Origin: Chlorobium sp. | GTDB lineage: Bacteria; Bacteroidota; Chlorobiia; Chlorobiales; Chlorobiaceae | DNA: 64,000 bases | Reading direction: 5' to 3' | NCBI GenBank assembly: GCA_028282595.1 | Contig: JANQHQ010000030.1 | Location: forward strand, 1 to 64,000 | Shown: piece after piece, positions 50,053 through 59,893 of the stretch | How the letters are laid out: every line of letters starts with the position of its first letter | Numbering within the stretch: the stretch's first letter is position 1 | The notes under the pieces: model-generated | Database searches by the model: none | What the model saw: only the letters and a program-made list of their open reading frames with translations | Told to the model about the DNA's origin: nothing | Program-made: the position numbers and the translations under genes

Positions 50053-51120
50053 ATGAAAAAAGCTTTGATCTCCGGCGTGACCGGACAGGACGGTTCCTAT
50101 CTCGCCGAACTGCTCCTGGAAAAAGGATACGAAGTGCACGGTATCATACGCAGAAGCAGTTCTTTCAATACCGGCAGAATCGATCATATCATCAACAGCG
50201 CCGGCAACGGTGAACGGTTTTTTTTTCATCACGGGGACCTGACCGACCCCAGCAATCTGAACCGGTTGCTCGAGAACATCCAGCCTGACGAAATCTACAA
50301 TCTCGCCGCGCAGAGCCACGTAAAGGTGTCGTTCGATCTCCCCGATTATACGGCGCAGGTCGACGCTCTGGGAACACTCCGCTTTCTCGACGCGATCCGT
50401 GAGACCCGTATCGACACCAGATTCTACCAGGCTTCCACGAGTGAATTGTTCGGAAAGGTGCAGGAGGTGCCCCAGACGGAAAACACGCCGTTTTATCCGC
50501 GCTCCCCGTACGGTGTGGCGAAGCTCTACGGTTACTGGATTATCGTCAACTATCGCGAGGCCTACGGTCTTTTCGCCTGTAACGGGATCCTCTTCAACCA
50601 CGAATCGCCGAGAAGGGGCGAAACCTTCGTGACCCGCAAGATCACGAGAGCTGCGGCGGGAATCAAGGCCGGTCTGCAGGATCGTCTTCTTCTGGGCAAT
50701 CTGAACGCGAAAAGAGACTGGGGGTACGCTCCGGAGTTCGTCGAGGGGATGTGGCGCATGCTGCAACAGGACGAACCGGGCGATTATGTGCTCGCGACCG
50801 GCGAAACGCACACAGTGCGGGAGTTCGCTGAAGTCGCTTTCAGGGAGCTCGGTATAGAACTCGACTGGCAGGGCGAGGGGATAGATGAAAAAGGCCTTGA
50901 CAGCAAGACCGGCAGGGTGCTGGTTGCCGTGGATCCGGATTATTACCGGCCGACCGAGGTGGAACTGCTGATCGGCAACCCCGCGAAGGCAAGGGATGTG
51001 CTGGGCTGGGAGCCTAAAGTCAGGTTTGAAGAGCTTGTCGGGATTATGGTAAGGGCCGATTTCGATAGTGTCTCGAAGACTTCGAATCAGGCTGCCGGGT
51101 CGCTTCCCTGTTCAGAATGA
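50053..51120 (+). CDS. gmd: GDP-mannose 4,6-dehydratase
   Basis: 355 residues, extended SDR family. It converts GDP-D-mannose to GDP-4-keto-6-deoxymannose, the first step to GDP-L-fucose and related 6-deoxy sugars. NADP-binding GVTGQDGSYLAELLLEKG (about 8-25); RRSSSFNTGRIDH; catalytic Tyr/Lys in RSPYGVAKLYGYW; LFNHESPRRGETFVTRKI; GNLNAKRDWGYAPEFVEGM. Residue order and length match Gmd. With fcl 1.2 kb downstream it gives a GDP-L-fucose pathway. Mannose-1-phosphate guanylyltransferase is not in the window. Confidence 0.96.
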   Translation: MKKALISGVTGQDGSYLAELLLEKGYEVHGIIRRSSSFNTGRIDHIINSAGNGERFFFHHGDLTDPSNLNRLLENIQPDEIYNLAAQSHVKVSFDLPDYTAQVDALGTLRFLDAIRETRIDTRFYQASTSELFGKVQEVPQTENTPFYPRSPYGVAKLYGYWIIVNYREAYGLFACNGILFNHESPRRGETFVTRKITRAAAGIKAGLQDRLLLGNLNAKRDWGYAPEFVEGMWRMLQQDEPGDYVLATGETHTVREFAEVAFRELGIELDWQGEGIDEKGLDSKTGRVLVAVDPDYYRPTEVELLIGNPAKARDVLGWEPKVRFEELVGIMVRADFDSVSKTSNQAAGSLPCSE

Positions 51121-51271
51121 AAGCCGGAAAACCCCTCGAACAAACGGCGGCAAGACCCCATGTGATGTCGTTATCCTTTTATCGTGCAGCGTGACAGGTG
51201 TGCCGGGCGGTCTTTTTGCCGTTTCTCTTTCCGGATGATTGTTCTCCTACTATAACCGCAGAGTTGTCGAG

Positions 51272-52321
51272 ATGGTTGGTGATGATGATAAAATATCCGT
51301 AGTAATGACGTTATACAATGCCGAGAAGTATTTGAGGGAGTGCATTGAGTCGATACTTGCCCAGGACTACGGAAATCTTGAAATCGTTGCGGTAATCAAC
51401 GGACGTTCGGCGGATGCTACCGAGGACGTCGTTTATGAATATGCCGGGAAAGACGAACGCGTAAAAGTTGTCGACAACAGGAAGGAGAAAAGCACGGTAG
51501 GCGAGGGTATCGAGGCCGGTATAAAGAAAATGACCGGTGGGTATTTTACGATTATCGATGGAGACGACTATCTTTTGCCCGGCGCCTTGCGTGGATTGCG
51601 CGATTCCGCAAAAGTGCACGATGCCGATATTGTCGTGGGCAGTATCGTCAGAATCAGGAGCGACGGTGTGCCGTACAAGAATGTAGGGCTGCCGGAGTTC
51701 GAATCTCTCGATCGGACGGCGTACCTGGAGAAATCTCTCTGGTTCATGGATTATTTATACCACGGAAAGCTCTACAAGTCGGAACTTTTGAAGAGACGGG
51801 ATGTCGTGTTCCTGCCCGTTCTGCTGGGTGCGGACAGGCTGTTGCACTACCAGCTTGTCATGTATGCCCACACTATCTCGAGGTACGAGGACGATGTGCA
51901 TTGCTACAGGGATAATGAAACTTCCCAGAGTAACAATATGAGCCTCGAGAAATTCGAGGAATCATTCAGTTGTTATCTTGTTATCGATGAATTGTTTGAG
52001 AAAGAGGGCGCGTATGACGACGAGCGGATTAAACATGCGTCGAAGGCGCAGGGTTTACTGTTGCTTGCCGGTTGCCTGCTTAGCGGTCAAAACGGATTTT
52101 ACCGGAGATACCGGTCAAAGGCGGAGGAGTTGCTTCACGGCGAAACCATCGGACGCGAGGATGTCGTACGGTATGTAAAAGGGTGGCGGTTTTATTACTA
52201 TGTTCTCCGGGCGTACAGGCATAATCCGGTTTTGGGTGCATGGTTCGCTTTTTTGCTGAACGCATTCCGTACGAGCCGCCTTCGTTCCCTTTACGAGAAT
52301 TATACAGGATCGGGTAAATGA
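51272..52321 (+). CDS. Family 2 glycosyltransferase
   Basis: 349 residues. A GT-A fold: KISVVMTLYNAEKYLRECIESIL, nucleotide-binding IVAVINGRSADAT and the metal-binding DGDDY in YFTIIDGDDYLLPGAL. The C-terminal part is helical with no membrane span. The start is ATG 51272; a TTG 11 codons upstream is in frame. The composition is more AT-rich than neighbouring genes, as often seen in glycan loci that exchange cassettes. It sits between gmd and fcl, so it may add fucose or the next sugar, but donor and acceptor cannot be read. Confidence 0.85.
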   Translation: MVGDDDKISVVMTLYNAEKYLRECIESILAQDYGNLEIVAVINGRSADATEDVVYEYAGKDERVKVVDNRKEKSTVGEGIEAGIKKMTGGYFTIIDGDDYLLPGALRGLRDSAKVHDADIVVGSIVRIRSDGVPYKNVGLPEFESLDRTAYLEKSLWFMDYLYHGKLYKSELLKRRDVVFLPVLLGADRLLHYQLVMYAHTISRYEDDVHCYRDNETSQSNNMSLEKFEESFSCYLVIDELFEKEGAYDDERIKHASKAQGLLLLAGCLLSGQNGFYRRYRSKAEELLHGETIGREDVVRYVKGWRFYYYVLRAYRHNPVLGAWFAFLLNAFRTSRLRSLYENYTGSGK

Positions 52322-52333
52322 AAACGTTGTGCG

Positions 52334-53431
52334 GTGCTGACGAAAAACAGTAGAATTTTTGTGGCCGGGCATAACGGTCTTGTCGGTTCGGCGATTGTCA
52401 GGAGGCTGCTGGGAGGGGGATATTCGGATCTCATAACCTGCGATCGGTCCCGGCTGGATCTTCTTGACCAGAAGGCTGTTTTCGAGTTCCTGCGCGAAGA
52501 GAAGCCCGATTACGTGGTTGTCGCCGCCGCAAAAGTCGGGGGAATTCTCGCCAACAATGTCTACAGGGCGGATTTTATCTATGAAAACCTGACGATCGAG
52601 GCAAACCTGATTCATGGAGCGTGGCTTGCCGGAGTGGAAAACCTTCTTTTTCTCGGTTCTTCCTGCATCTATCCCAAATTCGCTCCCCAGCCGATGCCCG
52701 AGGAGTGTCTGCTGACCGGCGAGCTTGAATACACGAACGAGCCTTACGCCATAGCGAAAATAGCGGGGATCAAGCTCTGTGAAAGCTACAATCTGCAGTA
52801 CGGGACGAACTATCTTTCGGTGATGCCGACAAATCTTTACGGTCCCGGCGACAACTTCGATCTTGAAACATCCCATGTGCTGCCGGCGCTTCTGCGCAAG
52901 TTTCATCTTGGAAAAAAACTGATGGGAGGCGACCGGGACGCTGTCAGGCGCGATCTTGGCAAAAATCCGGTAGAAGGGGTCGACGGCTCTTCAGGCTGGG
53001 AGGAAATTGTCTCGGTTCTCGACAGGTACGGTATATCGTTCATGGAGAAGGACGGGGCCGGCAGGGTCTGCGTGAATCTCTGGGGGACCGGGTCTCCCCG
53101 GCGTGAGTTTCTTCACAGCGACGATCTGGCGGATGCCTGTGTCTTCTGCATGGAAAAACTGCATTTCCGCGACATGTTCGAATCCGGCAGGGCGGAAATC
53201 CGCAATACGCACATCAATATCGGTACAGGTGAGGATATTTCCATAAGAGATCTGGCGGTCCTTATACAGGGAATCGTCGGCTTCGGCGGGGATATCAGCT
53301 TCGACCCCTCCAGACCGGACGGCACCCCGAGAAAGCTGCAGGATGTGCGCAGGCTTGAATCACTGGGATGGAAATACGCGATGTCTTTGCCCGAAGGGAT
53401 ATCGGGAATGTACGAAGCATACTGTTCATGA
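52334..53431 (+). CDS. fcl: GDP-L-fucose synthase
   Basis: 365 residues. Epimerase/reductase that turns GDP-4-keto-6-deoxymannose into GDP-L-fucose with NADPH. RIFVAGHNGLVGSAIVRRLL (NADP loop), AAAKVGGILANNVYRADFI, SSCIYPKFAPQPMPEECLLTGELEYTNEPYAIAKIAGIKLCES (in parts; Tyr-x3-Lys) and LYGPGDNF are diagnostic. About 45 residues (GGDRDAVRRDLGKNPVEGVDG onward) are inserted relative to E. coli Fcl. The start is GTG 52334, 12 bases after the glycosyltransferase stop. Confidence 0.94.
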   Translation: MLTKNSRIFVAGHNGLVGSAIVRRLLGGGYSDLITCDRSRLDLLDQKAVFEFLREEKPDYVVVAAAKVGGILANNVYRADFIYENLTIEANLIHGAWLAGVENLLFLGSSCIYPKFAPQPMPEECLLTGELEYTNEPYAIAKIAGIKLCESYNLQYGTNYLSVMPTNLYGPGDNFDLETSHVLPALLRKFHLGKKLMGGDRDAVRRDLGKNPVEGVDGSSGWEEIVSVLDRYGISFMEKDGAGRVCVNLWGTGSPRREFLHSDDLADACVFCMEKLHFRDMFESGRAEIRNTHINIGTGEDISIRDLAVLIQGIVGFGGDISFDPSRPDGTPRKLQDVRRLESLGWKYAMSLPEGISGMYEAYCS

Positions 53432-53507
53432 GGCGCCTCGAAACTTCCCCCGAGGGTCGTTCCGTTTTAAGGCGGTCCTGTTTAATGAGATAAATCCTGG
53501 CATTCCG

Positions 53508-55271
53508 GTGAATTCGAATCAAAGTATCCTGAAACTCCTCTACAGGCTGTGGAGGCATGTCAGCAAGCGCAGGCGATTCCAGTTCGCGCTTCTGTTCGTT
53601 CAGATGGTCCTCACCTCTTTTGCCGAAGTGCTGAGTCTGGGAGCGGTCTTCCCCTTTCTTTCCGTTCTGACCATGCCGGAAAAAATCTTCGAGCATCCGC
53701 AGGCCCAGGTTGTTATCGACATGCTGGCGATAACCTCCCCCGGACAGTTGGTTCTTCCTCTCACCCTCGCGTTTGGTTCCGCTGCGCTGGTCGCAGGGGG
53801 AATGCGTCTGTTCATGATCTGGTTCAGCACACGGCTTTCCTTCGCCACCGTGGCCGATCTGAGCATGAGCGTCTATCGCCATACATTGTATCAGCCGTAT
53901 GCGGTGCATATCTCGAGAAACAGCAGTGACGTCATAGCCGGCATAGCGGCAAAGACGAGCAGCGTGATCGACGCATTCGTCAACGTATTCACTCTGACGA
54001 GCTCCGCTCTTATCTTTTCCTCGATCATGGTGTTCATGGTTTCGGTAAAGCCGGATATCGCCCTTCTGGCTTTCGGCGGTTTCGGTCTGATCTACGCACT
54101 GGTTTTCGGGATCACCCGTTCGAAACTGAAAAAAAACAGCCAGGTGATCGCCAGGGAAAATACCATGATGATCAAGCTGCTGCAGGAAGCGATGGGGGGT
54201 ATTCGCGACATACTTCTCGACGGAAATCAGGAGACGTACAGCCATATTTTCAGTAAATCCGTCGTACCGTTAAGGCGCGCGGACGGACGCATCAGATTTC
54301 TCAGTTCCAGTCCGAGGATCGCGGTCGAAGCGCTGGGCATGGTGTTTATCGCCGCGCTTGCGTATTCTCTGTCGCTGCAGGAAGGCGGACTTCTTGTCGC
54401 CATTCCCCTGCTGGGTTTTCTTGCACTGAGCGCTCAAAGGATGCTCCCGCTCCTGCAGCAGATATACAGTGCTTGGGCCAACATACAGGGCAGCCATGCT
54501 TCCCTGGAGGACGCTCTTCTGCTGCTCGATCAGCCGATGCCGGAATACGTCGGAAAACCCCGGGAGGCGCCGTTGCCGTTCAGGAGCGAGATCCGGCTGA
54601 AAGGGCTTTCGTTCCGCTACGGCGAGGATTCTCCGTGGGTACTGAGAAATCTGGATTTCAGCATTCCGAAAGGTAGCCGGGTCGGGTTTATAGGGGCCAC
54701 AGGGAGCGGAAAAAGCACCCTGCTCGATATCCTTATGGGTCTTCTGGAACCGACCGAAGGGGTGATAGAGGTTGACGGACAGTCGGTGAACGAGCAAAAC
54801 TTCCGGAGCTGGCAGGCGCATATAGCCCATGTTCCGCAATCGATTTTTCTCGCGGACAACTCCCTCGAGGAAAATATCGCCTTTGGCGTACAGAAAGAGA
54901 AGATCGACCGCGGCCGGATAAGAAAGGCCGCGGCACAGGCGCAGATTGCGGAATTTATAGAAGCCATGCCTGAACAGTACGGGACCGGCGTCGGGGAGCG
55001 AGGTGTGCGTCTCTCGGGGGGGCAACGGCAGCGGATCGGCATTGCGCGGGCGCTCTATAAACAGGCCGATGTCATTATCTTCGATGAAGCGACAAGCGCG
55101 CTGGACAACGAGACGGAGAAGGCGGTCATGAACGCCATCGACGACCTGAGCAGTGAGCTTACCGTACTTATCATCGCACATCGGATCACCACGCTTGAAA
55201 ACTGCGATTATATTGTCGAGCTTTCCGGGGGGGAGGTGTCGAGGATAGCCCGATACGATGAATTGCATTGA
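53508..55271 (+). CDS. ABC transporter (PglK/MsbA-like lipid-oligosaccharide flippase)
   Basis: 587 residues: six membrane helices in the first 320 residues, then an ATPase domain with Walker A GATGSGKST, signature LSGGQRQRIGIA and Walker B VIIFDEATSALD. The N-terminus (LKLLYRLWRHVSKRRRFQFALLF) is typical of PglK and related exporters of lipid-linked oligosaccharides. Its position among glycosyltransferase genes suggests it flips the glycan intermediate. The start is taken as GTG 53508 because the frame before it overlaps fcl without conserved sequence; no strong ribosome site is visible, so the start is uncertain. Confidence 0.88.
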   Translation: MNSNQSILKLLYRLWRHVSKRRRFQFALLFVQMVLTSFAEVLSLGAVFPFLSVLTMPEKIFEHPQAQVVIDMLAITSPGQLVLPLTLAFGSAALVAGGMRLFMIWFSTRLSFATVADLSMSVYRHTLYQPYAVHISRNSSDVIAGIAAKTSSVIDAFVNVFTLTSSALIFSSIMVFMVSVKPDIALLAFGGFGLIYALVFGITRSKLKKNSQVIARENTMMIKLLQEAMGGIRDILLDGNQETYSHIFSKSVVPLRRADGRIRFLSSSPRIAVEALGMVFIAALAYSLSLQEGGLLVAIPLLGFLALSAQRMLPLLQQIYSAWANIQGSHASLEDALLLLDQPMPEYVGKPREAPLPFRSEIRLKGLSFRYGEDSPWVLRNLDFSIPKGSRVGFIGATGSGKSTLLDILMGLLEPTEGVIEVDGQSVNEQNFRSWQAHIAHVPQSIFLADNSLEENIAFGVQKEKIDRGRIRKAAAQAQIAEFIEAMPEQYGTGVGERGVRLSGGQRQRIGIARALYKQADVIIFDEATSALDNETEKAVMNAIDDLSSELTVLIIAHRITTLENCDYIVELSGGEVSRIARYDELH

Positions 55272-55444
55272 ACCGATTCACGAAAGGCCGTCTTGCACGA
55301 ACAGCGTCGATCCGGAGTCCGCTGCTGCAGAAGACCCCGGTTTTTTAAAAGCTCCCGGGGCTGAGACGACGGGCGAAAGTTATCGGAACGGATGAAGCAG
55401 GAAACGAATCAACCGCGGGTTTTCAACACGATGGCGCTGTTGTC

Positions 55445-56746
55445 ATGAAACTTGTTATCGTTTCAGCCGGAAATTTTTTTTCTGACTACGGAGGAGGGCA
55501 GGTCTATGTGAAAAATCTTGTCGATGCTCTTGTCGACCGGGGAGTGTTGCCGATTATAGCTACGACCGGCGATCCGTCAAGTCCTGTCGGGCATTACCGT
55601 GGATGTGCCGTTCATACGGTTTCCCGGTCGTGGTCGACGATACACGAGGATGAAGCGTCCGCTTTTCTGCGTGAAACAAAGCCGGATATGATCCATGCAC
55701 ACGGTGCGAAAAGGGTATTTGCGGAAACGTGTCACGCCCTCGGTCTTCCGTGCGTCGTCACCGCTCATCACGGGGGTATTCTCTGTCCGGCGGGTTCCCT
55801 GTTGAACCATCGTGACAGGATTTGCAGGGTTCCGGCCAGCCATGGCGACTGCCTCCCCTGTGTGCTGAAAAATGTTCGCGCGGGTATCTGCTTCTGGTGG
55901 TTCATGAAGATGATTCCCCTCGAGCACCGGCTGTTGATGGGGCGAATCCTGAGCAGGGCAAAAACGTTTGTCCCCTATATCACACCGGTCGGAACGGCAT
56001 CGGTCGCCATCCAGGGGAAGATAAACGACTGGAAGGTTATTGCCGAACGCGCCCGGATGCTTATCGCCCCGTCGAAAGCAATGGCGGAAAGCATGATGCG
56101 TAACGGGGTTCCGGCGTCCAGGGTACGTGTTATAAATCACGGCATCGTCCCGCCGGATAGCAGGGTTGCGGCAGCGGGCCGAAAAACCCCCGGTTCTCCG
56201 GACGAATGTATTCGCTTTTTTTATGTCGGGCGTATCAGCTATTTCAAAGGCCTTCATGTTCTGCTCGCCGCATTTTCGGGAGTCGGCGGGAATGCCGAGC
56301 TGCACATATTGGGCGGAGCCGGTAACAAGCCGGAGGATCGCTACATGAGGCGGTTGAAAAGGAAATTTCAGAAAAACAAGCGTGTTATCTGGCATGGAAA
56401 AGTTAAAAAGGAACGTGTTTATCAGGAGATCGCAAACTTCGACGTGATGGTTCATCCGGCGATTTATCTGGAAGTTTTCGGTTTGACTATCGCCGAGGCG
56501 CTTGCGCTGGGAAAGCCTGTTGTGGCTACGCGCTGCGGGGGGTCGGAAGAACAGGTGGAAGACGGGGTCAACGGTTTTCTTGTAGAGCCGAACGATCCTG
56601 CGGGTTTGCGCCTGGCAATGCAGCGTTTTGCCGACGATCACCCGCTTATTGTAAAGATGGGTGAAAAGGGGCCCGGTCCGGTTGTTTCCATGAGGAAGCA
56701 TGCGGGAGATATTGTCGGCGTCTACCGCCGTCTTCTTGAGGCGTGA
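55445..56746 (+). CDS. Family 4 glycosyltransferase
   Basis: 433 residues, GT-B fold. N-terminal MKLVIVSAGNFFSDYGGGQVYVKNLVDAL (in parts) with the acceptor-side glycine loop; C-terminal donor-binding FYVGRISYFKGLHVLLAAF, then EVFGLTIAEALALGKPVVATRCGGSEEQV (in parts), the E-x7-E retaining pattern. A Cys-rich insertion (LCPAGSLLNHRDRICR, CLPCVL) is unusual and could bind a metal. Nearest relatives would be WcaL/mannosyltransferase types. It is 173 bases after the ABC gene; the gap holds nothing I can name. Confidence 0.87.
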   Translation: MKLVIVSAGNFFSDYGGGQVYVKNLVDALVDRGVLPIIATTGDPSSPVGHYRGCAVHTVSRSWSTIHEDEASAFLRETKPDMIHAHGAKRVFAETCHALGLPCVVTAHHGGILCPAGSLLNHRDRICRVPASHGDCLPCVLKNVRAGICFWWFMKMIPLEHRLLMGRILSRAKTFVPYITPVGTASVAIQGKINDWKVIAERARMLIAPSKAMAESMMRNGVPASRVRVINHGIVPPDSRVAAAGRKTPGSPDECIRFFYVGRISYFKGLHVLLAAFSGVGGNAELHILGGAGNKPEDRYMRRLKRKFQKNKRVIWHGKVKKERVYQEIANFDVMVHPAIYLEVFGLTIAEALALGKPVVATRCGGSEEQVEDGVNGFLVEPNDPAGLRLAMQRFADDHPLIVKMGEKGPGPVVSMRKHAGDIVGVYRRLLEA

Positions 56747-56859
56747 TGACGGCAGTGCCGTCCGCACGGTTGCAGGGTTTTTTTTTGCGGTTTCCACGAA
56801 TGTGAAAAAACTCACGAAAAGCAGTGCGGCTGAAAACGTAATCCGGGAAATGATGCAGA

Positions 56860-57984
56860 ATGCGTAAAAGACTTGTCATAGACGGTAACAGCATGGTTCT
56901 TCGAACCGGAGAGACTCATTTGCCGGGTATCGGGCGGACGACGTACGAGATTGTGACGGCCTTGCAGGAGATAAAGGAGCTGCCGTTCGATGTGACGATT
57001 TTTACGCAGACTCTCAGGGGCAGACTCGCGGCGGAGTGCACGGACTTCAAACGTCGAAATCTGCTTGTTCCTCCGGGCAGGAAGTTCGCGTGGCTCATGA
57101 AAAAAACCCCGTTGCTCGACATTGCGGCGTCGCATGATCTGCTGCACATTCCGCATAATTATGCCGATGTACGCAGGCCTTCGCACACGGTCGTCACCGT
57201 TCATGACGCCATGTTTTTCAGTTATCCCGAAGATTTTCTCGGTCACGATTTCGCGCGTGAGCACTATCCGCCGTTCGCAAGGGCCTGCCGGGCGGTCATT
57301 ACCTGCTCGCAAAGCTCGAAAGAGGATATCGTGACATACATGGGGGTGCCTCCGGAGAAGGTTACCGTTGCCTACTGGGGCGTGAGCGGTGACGTGTTCT
57401 ACCCGTCGGACAAAAGCGAAGCGCTCGCGCAGCTCGGGGTGAAAGCTCTGGCCGACAGGCCGTACTTCGTTTCGGTTTCCTGCGACAGGGGGCGCAAAAA
57501 TACCGTTACCGTCATGCGAGCCTACCGGATGGCGCTGCAACGCAAGATAGAGCACGATCTCCTGCTCGTATGGGGCAGTCCGCCGGAAGAGTATCTCGGG
57601 GAGTTCGCGCCTGAAATCGAATCCGGGCGGATACGGTTCCTGCCGCACGTCGATGACGAGACGCTGAGGCTCTTGTATGCGGCCTCGACAGCGAGCTGGT
57701 TTCCCTCACGGTACGAAGGCTTCGGGCTGCCGGTTCTCGAATCGATGGCCTGCGGCACGCCGGTGGTGACCTGCAGGAACAGTTCGCTCGGGGAGGCCGG
57801 GGGAGATGCCGCGCTCTACGTGGGCCCGGACGACGTGGATGCGATGGCGGATCTCATGGTGGAGTTCGACCGCGGCCGAAGCGGGTACGACGCGCTTGTG
57901 GCCCGTTCGCTCGAACATGCCGCAGGGTTTTCCTGGAAACGGGCGGCTGAAACCTACGCCTCATTTTATGAAGCCAACATGTGA
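56860..57984 (+). CDS. Group 1 glycosyltransferase
   Basis: 374 residues, GT-B fold of the GT4 type. DLLHIPHNYADVRRPSHTVVTVHDAMF is the typical mannosyl/rhamnosyltransferase N-domain segment; the donor site is PSRYEGFGLPVLESMACGTPVV with the E-x7-E pair. GVPPEKVTVAYWGVSGDVF links the domains. It overlaps the PIG-L gene by 4 bases (GTGA), so the two are coupled. Sugar specificity unknown. Confidence 0.9.
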   Translation: MRKRLVIDGNSMVLRTGETHLPGIGRTTYEIVTALQEIKELPFDVTIFTQTLRGRLAAECTDFKRRNLLVPPGRKFAWLMKKTPLLDIAASHDLLHIPHNYADVRRPSHTVVTVHDAMFFSYPEDFLGHDFAREHYPPFARACRAVITCSQSSKEDIVTYMGVPPEKVTVAYWGVSGDVFYPSDKSEALAQLGVKALADRPYFVSVSCDRGRKNTVTVMRAYRMALQRKIEHDLLLVWGSPPEEYLGEFAPEIESGRIRFLPHVDDETLRLLYAASTASWFPSRYEGFGLPVLESMACGTPVVTCRNSSLGEAGGDAALYVGPDDVDAMADLMVEFDRGRSGYDALVARSLEHAAGFSWKRAAETYASFYEANM

Positions 57985-58802
57985 GCATGAAGCGGATAAG
58001 GAGCATACTCAAACCGTTCTACATCGGAGTCAAGCGCAATCTTCTGAAAGCGAGGCTGCGCTTTGCGCCCGTGAGGGATCTTTCGGGGTTCCGGCGCGTG
58101 CTGGTTATCGCGCCTCATCCGGACGACGAGATACTCGGTGCCGGAGGCTGTATCATGAATCTCCTGGAGAAAGAACGTGCGGTTTTCACAGCGTTTCTTA
58201 CCGACGGTGAACACAGCCTGCCCGATCTGGACCCTCGCAGGGTGGCTGAGGAGCGCATCGGAATCAGCAAGGGAGTGCTGGGTATTCTCGGACTCGCGGA
58301 GGAGAGTGTTTTCCGTTTTCATTTTCCCGACGGGAAGATCCCTCGTGACGGCGATTCGGAATTTGCGGTTATGACGGACCGGCTTGCAGAGGTTATGAGG
58401 AAGGTGGGCCCGGATGCGGTGCTGGTGACACATCCTCACGAGACCTGGCCTTACGATCATGTGGCCGCCTGTGAAATGGCGATCGCCGCTCTCGATAAAG
58501 CGGGACAGAGCGACACGGCGCTTTACGGATACTGGGTCTGGCTGTCCTATTCGCTTCCGATGAAACGATTCGCCGAGATCGACTGGGGCAGCACGGTGCG
58601 CGTGGCGGTCGGCGACGCCGTGAGAAAAAAACGGCTTATGGACGCGTATCTCGAACCGCTCGCGCCGAACGGAAAGCCCTGGAGCGGCGTTCTTCCAAAA
58701 GAAATGCTCTCGATGTTCGACTATCCGTACGAGATAGTGACGCTTCTCGATCGTAAAACCGTGAGCGGGGCGACGCAGTCGCGGGACAGTGTGCTGCTGT
58801 AA
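57981..58802 (+). CDS. PIG-L/LmbE-family deacetylase
   Basis: 273 residues. The zinc site is in VLVIAPHPDDEILGAGGC (HPDD) and THPHETWPYDHVAA. The family removes acetyl groups from N-acetylhexosamines or similar substrates. In a glycan locus it may deacetylate a lipid-linked or nucleotide sugar, or make an amine for the acyltransferase-like gene that follows. The start is GTG 57981, overlapping the previous stop; ATG 57987 is an alternative. Confidence 0.9.
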   Translation: MSMKRIRSILKPFYIGVKRNLLKARLRFAPVRDLSGFRRVLVIAPHPDDEILGAGGCIMNLLEKERAVFTAFLTDGEHSLPDLDPRRVAEERIGISKGVLGILGLAEESVFRFHFPDGKIPRDGDSEFAVMTDRLAEVMRKVGPDAVLVTHPHETWPYDHVAACEMAIAALDKAGQSDTALYGYWVWLSYSLPMKRFAEIDWGSTVRVAVGDAVRKKRLMDAYLEPLAPNGKPWSGVLPKEMLSMFDYPYEIVTLLDRKTVSGATQSRDSVLL

Positions 58803-58828
58803 CTCTGGAACGTCAACACAGCTTTCAT

Positions 58829-59893
58829 ATGAATTCTTCCTGGCGATTCACAACATACCGGTCATGGGACGAGGTCGACGATCCGGCCTTTCTCGAACGC
58901 TGGGAGCAGTTGACGGATGCTTCTCTGAACGCCCATGTGTTCAATCACCCCGTGATGGTCAAGGCCTGGACGGATACTTACCGTCCCCTTCGGGATATCG
59001 TCCCGCTCTACGTTCTGGGCGAGGCCGAGGGGGTGAAGGTTTTCCTTCCGCTGGTGCTGTGGAAAAGGAACTGGAAGAACGCGTTTGTGCGGCTGATCGT
59101 CCCGGCAGGGTTTTCGGATTATGACTATCACGATCCCCTGATTTCCTGCACGGGACGGCATGAAACCGGAGAAACTTTCTGGGAGTCGTTCGAGAACGTG
59201 TTTGAAGCCGAGCACGGCGGCGCGTTCGACAAGATCGTGCTCAACGGTTTTCGGACGGCCGGATCGACGAAAGGGTGGGAACGGGAGAGGGTTGAGTGCC
59301 CGTACAGCGATTTGAGCGGATATGCCGGTTTCGACGATTTTTTCTCGAATCTGAAGAAAAAGCTGCGATCGGATATCAGAAGGCGGGAGCGCCGTCTTTC
59401 CGAAATCGGAGAGCTGACCTACGTCTCTTATGACGCCGGTACGGTTTCCGACGCCGTGCGCTCCCTCCCGGCAATGCTCGATGCCCATCGGAAAAGGCGG
59501 CCCAAGGCGTACAAGGCTCCCGGTTTTCATGAAAGGATCGTAACGTACGGAATACCGGCGTCGATCGTTCATTTTTCGGAGCTGCGCCTTGACGGAAAGA
59601 GTATAAGCTGGCGCCTGGGGTTCCTCTACAAGAAAAGATTTTACTCCTACATGCCCGCGTTTCTCGAAGAATATGCCGAATTTTCACCTAACAAGGTTCA
59701 CCTTTCGCGTGTCATCGAAGAGTGTTTTTCACGGGGGGTGACCTGTTTCGATCATCTGAGGGGCGATCACAGGTACAAGGAGGAGTGGCCGACGGAAAAA
59801 GCTCCGTTGTATTTCTACGAGCGGGAATCCGGAAGGGTGTCGAGTCGCTGCAGACTGCTGATTCAGGAACGGCTAAACGCACTGAAAGGATGA
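58829..59893 (+). CDS. GNAT/FemAB-like (CelD/BcsL type) acyltransferase
   Basis: 354 residues. DDFFSNLKKKLRSDIRRRERRL and FSELRLDGKSISWRLGFLYKKRFYSYM (in parts), then VTCFDHLRGDHRYKEEW, form the Acetyltransf_6 pattern found in CelD/BcsL and FemAB relatives. It probably acylates an amino sugar, possibly the product of the PIG-L enzyme 26 bases upstream. It overlaps the next glycosyltransferase by 4 bases (ATGA). The substrate is inferred from context only. Confidence 0.8.
   Translation: MNSSWRFTTYRSWDEVDDPAFLERWEQLTDASLNAHVFNHPVMVKAWTDTYRPLRDIVPLYVLGEAEGVKVFLPLVLWKRNWKNAFVRLIVPAGFSDYDYHDPLISCTGRHETGETFWESFENVFEAEHGGAFDKIVLNGFRTAGSTKGWERERVECPYSDLSGYAGFDDFFSNLKKKLRSDIRRRERRLSEIGELTYVSYDAGTVSDAVRSLPAMLDAHRKRRPKAYKAPGFHERIVTYGIPASIVHFSELRLDGKSISWRLGFLYKKRFYSYMPAFLEEYAEFSPNKVHLSRVIEECFSRGVTCFDHLRGDHRYKEEWPTEKAPLYFYERESGRVSSRCRLLIQERLNALKG

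Noticed and set aside
48778..50811. A 677-codon frame antisense across the WecA-like and gmd genes
   Set aside because: It spans two well-supported genes on the other strand and its product is His/Glu/Arg-rich without motifs.
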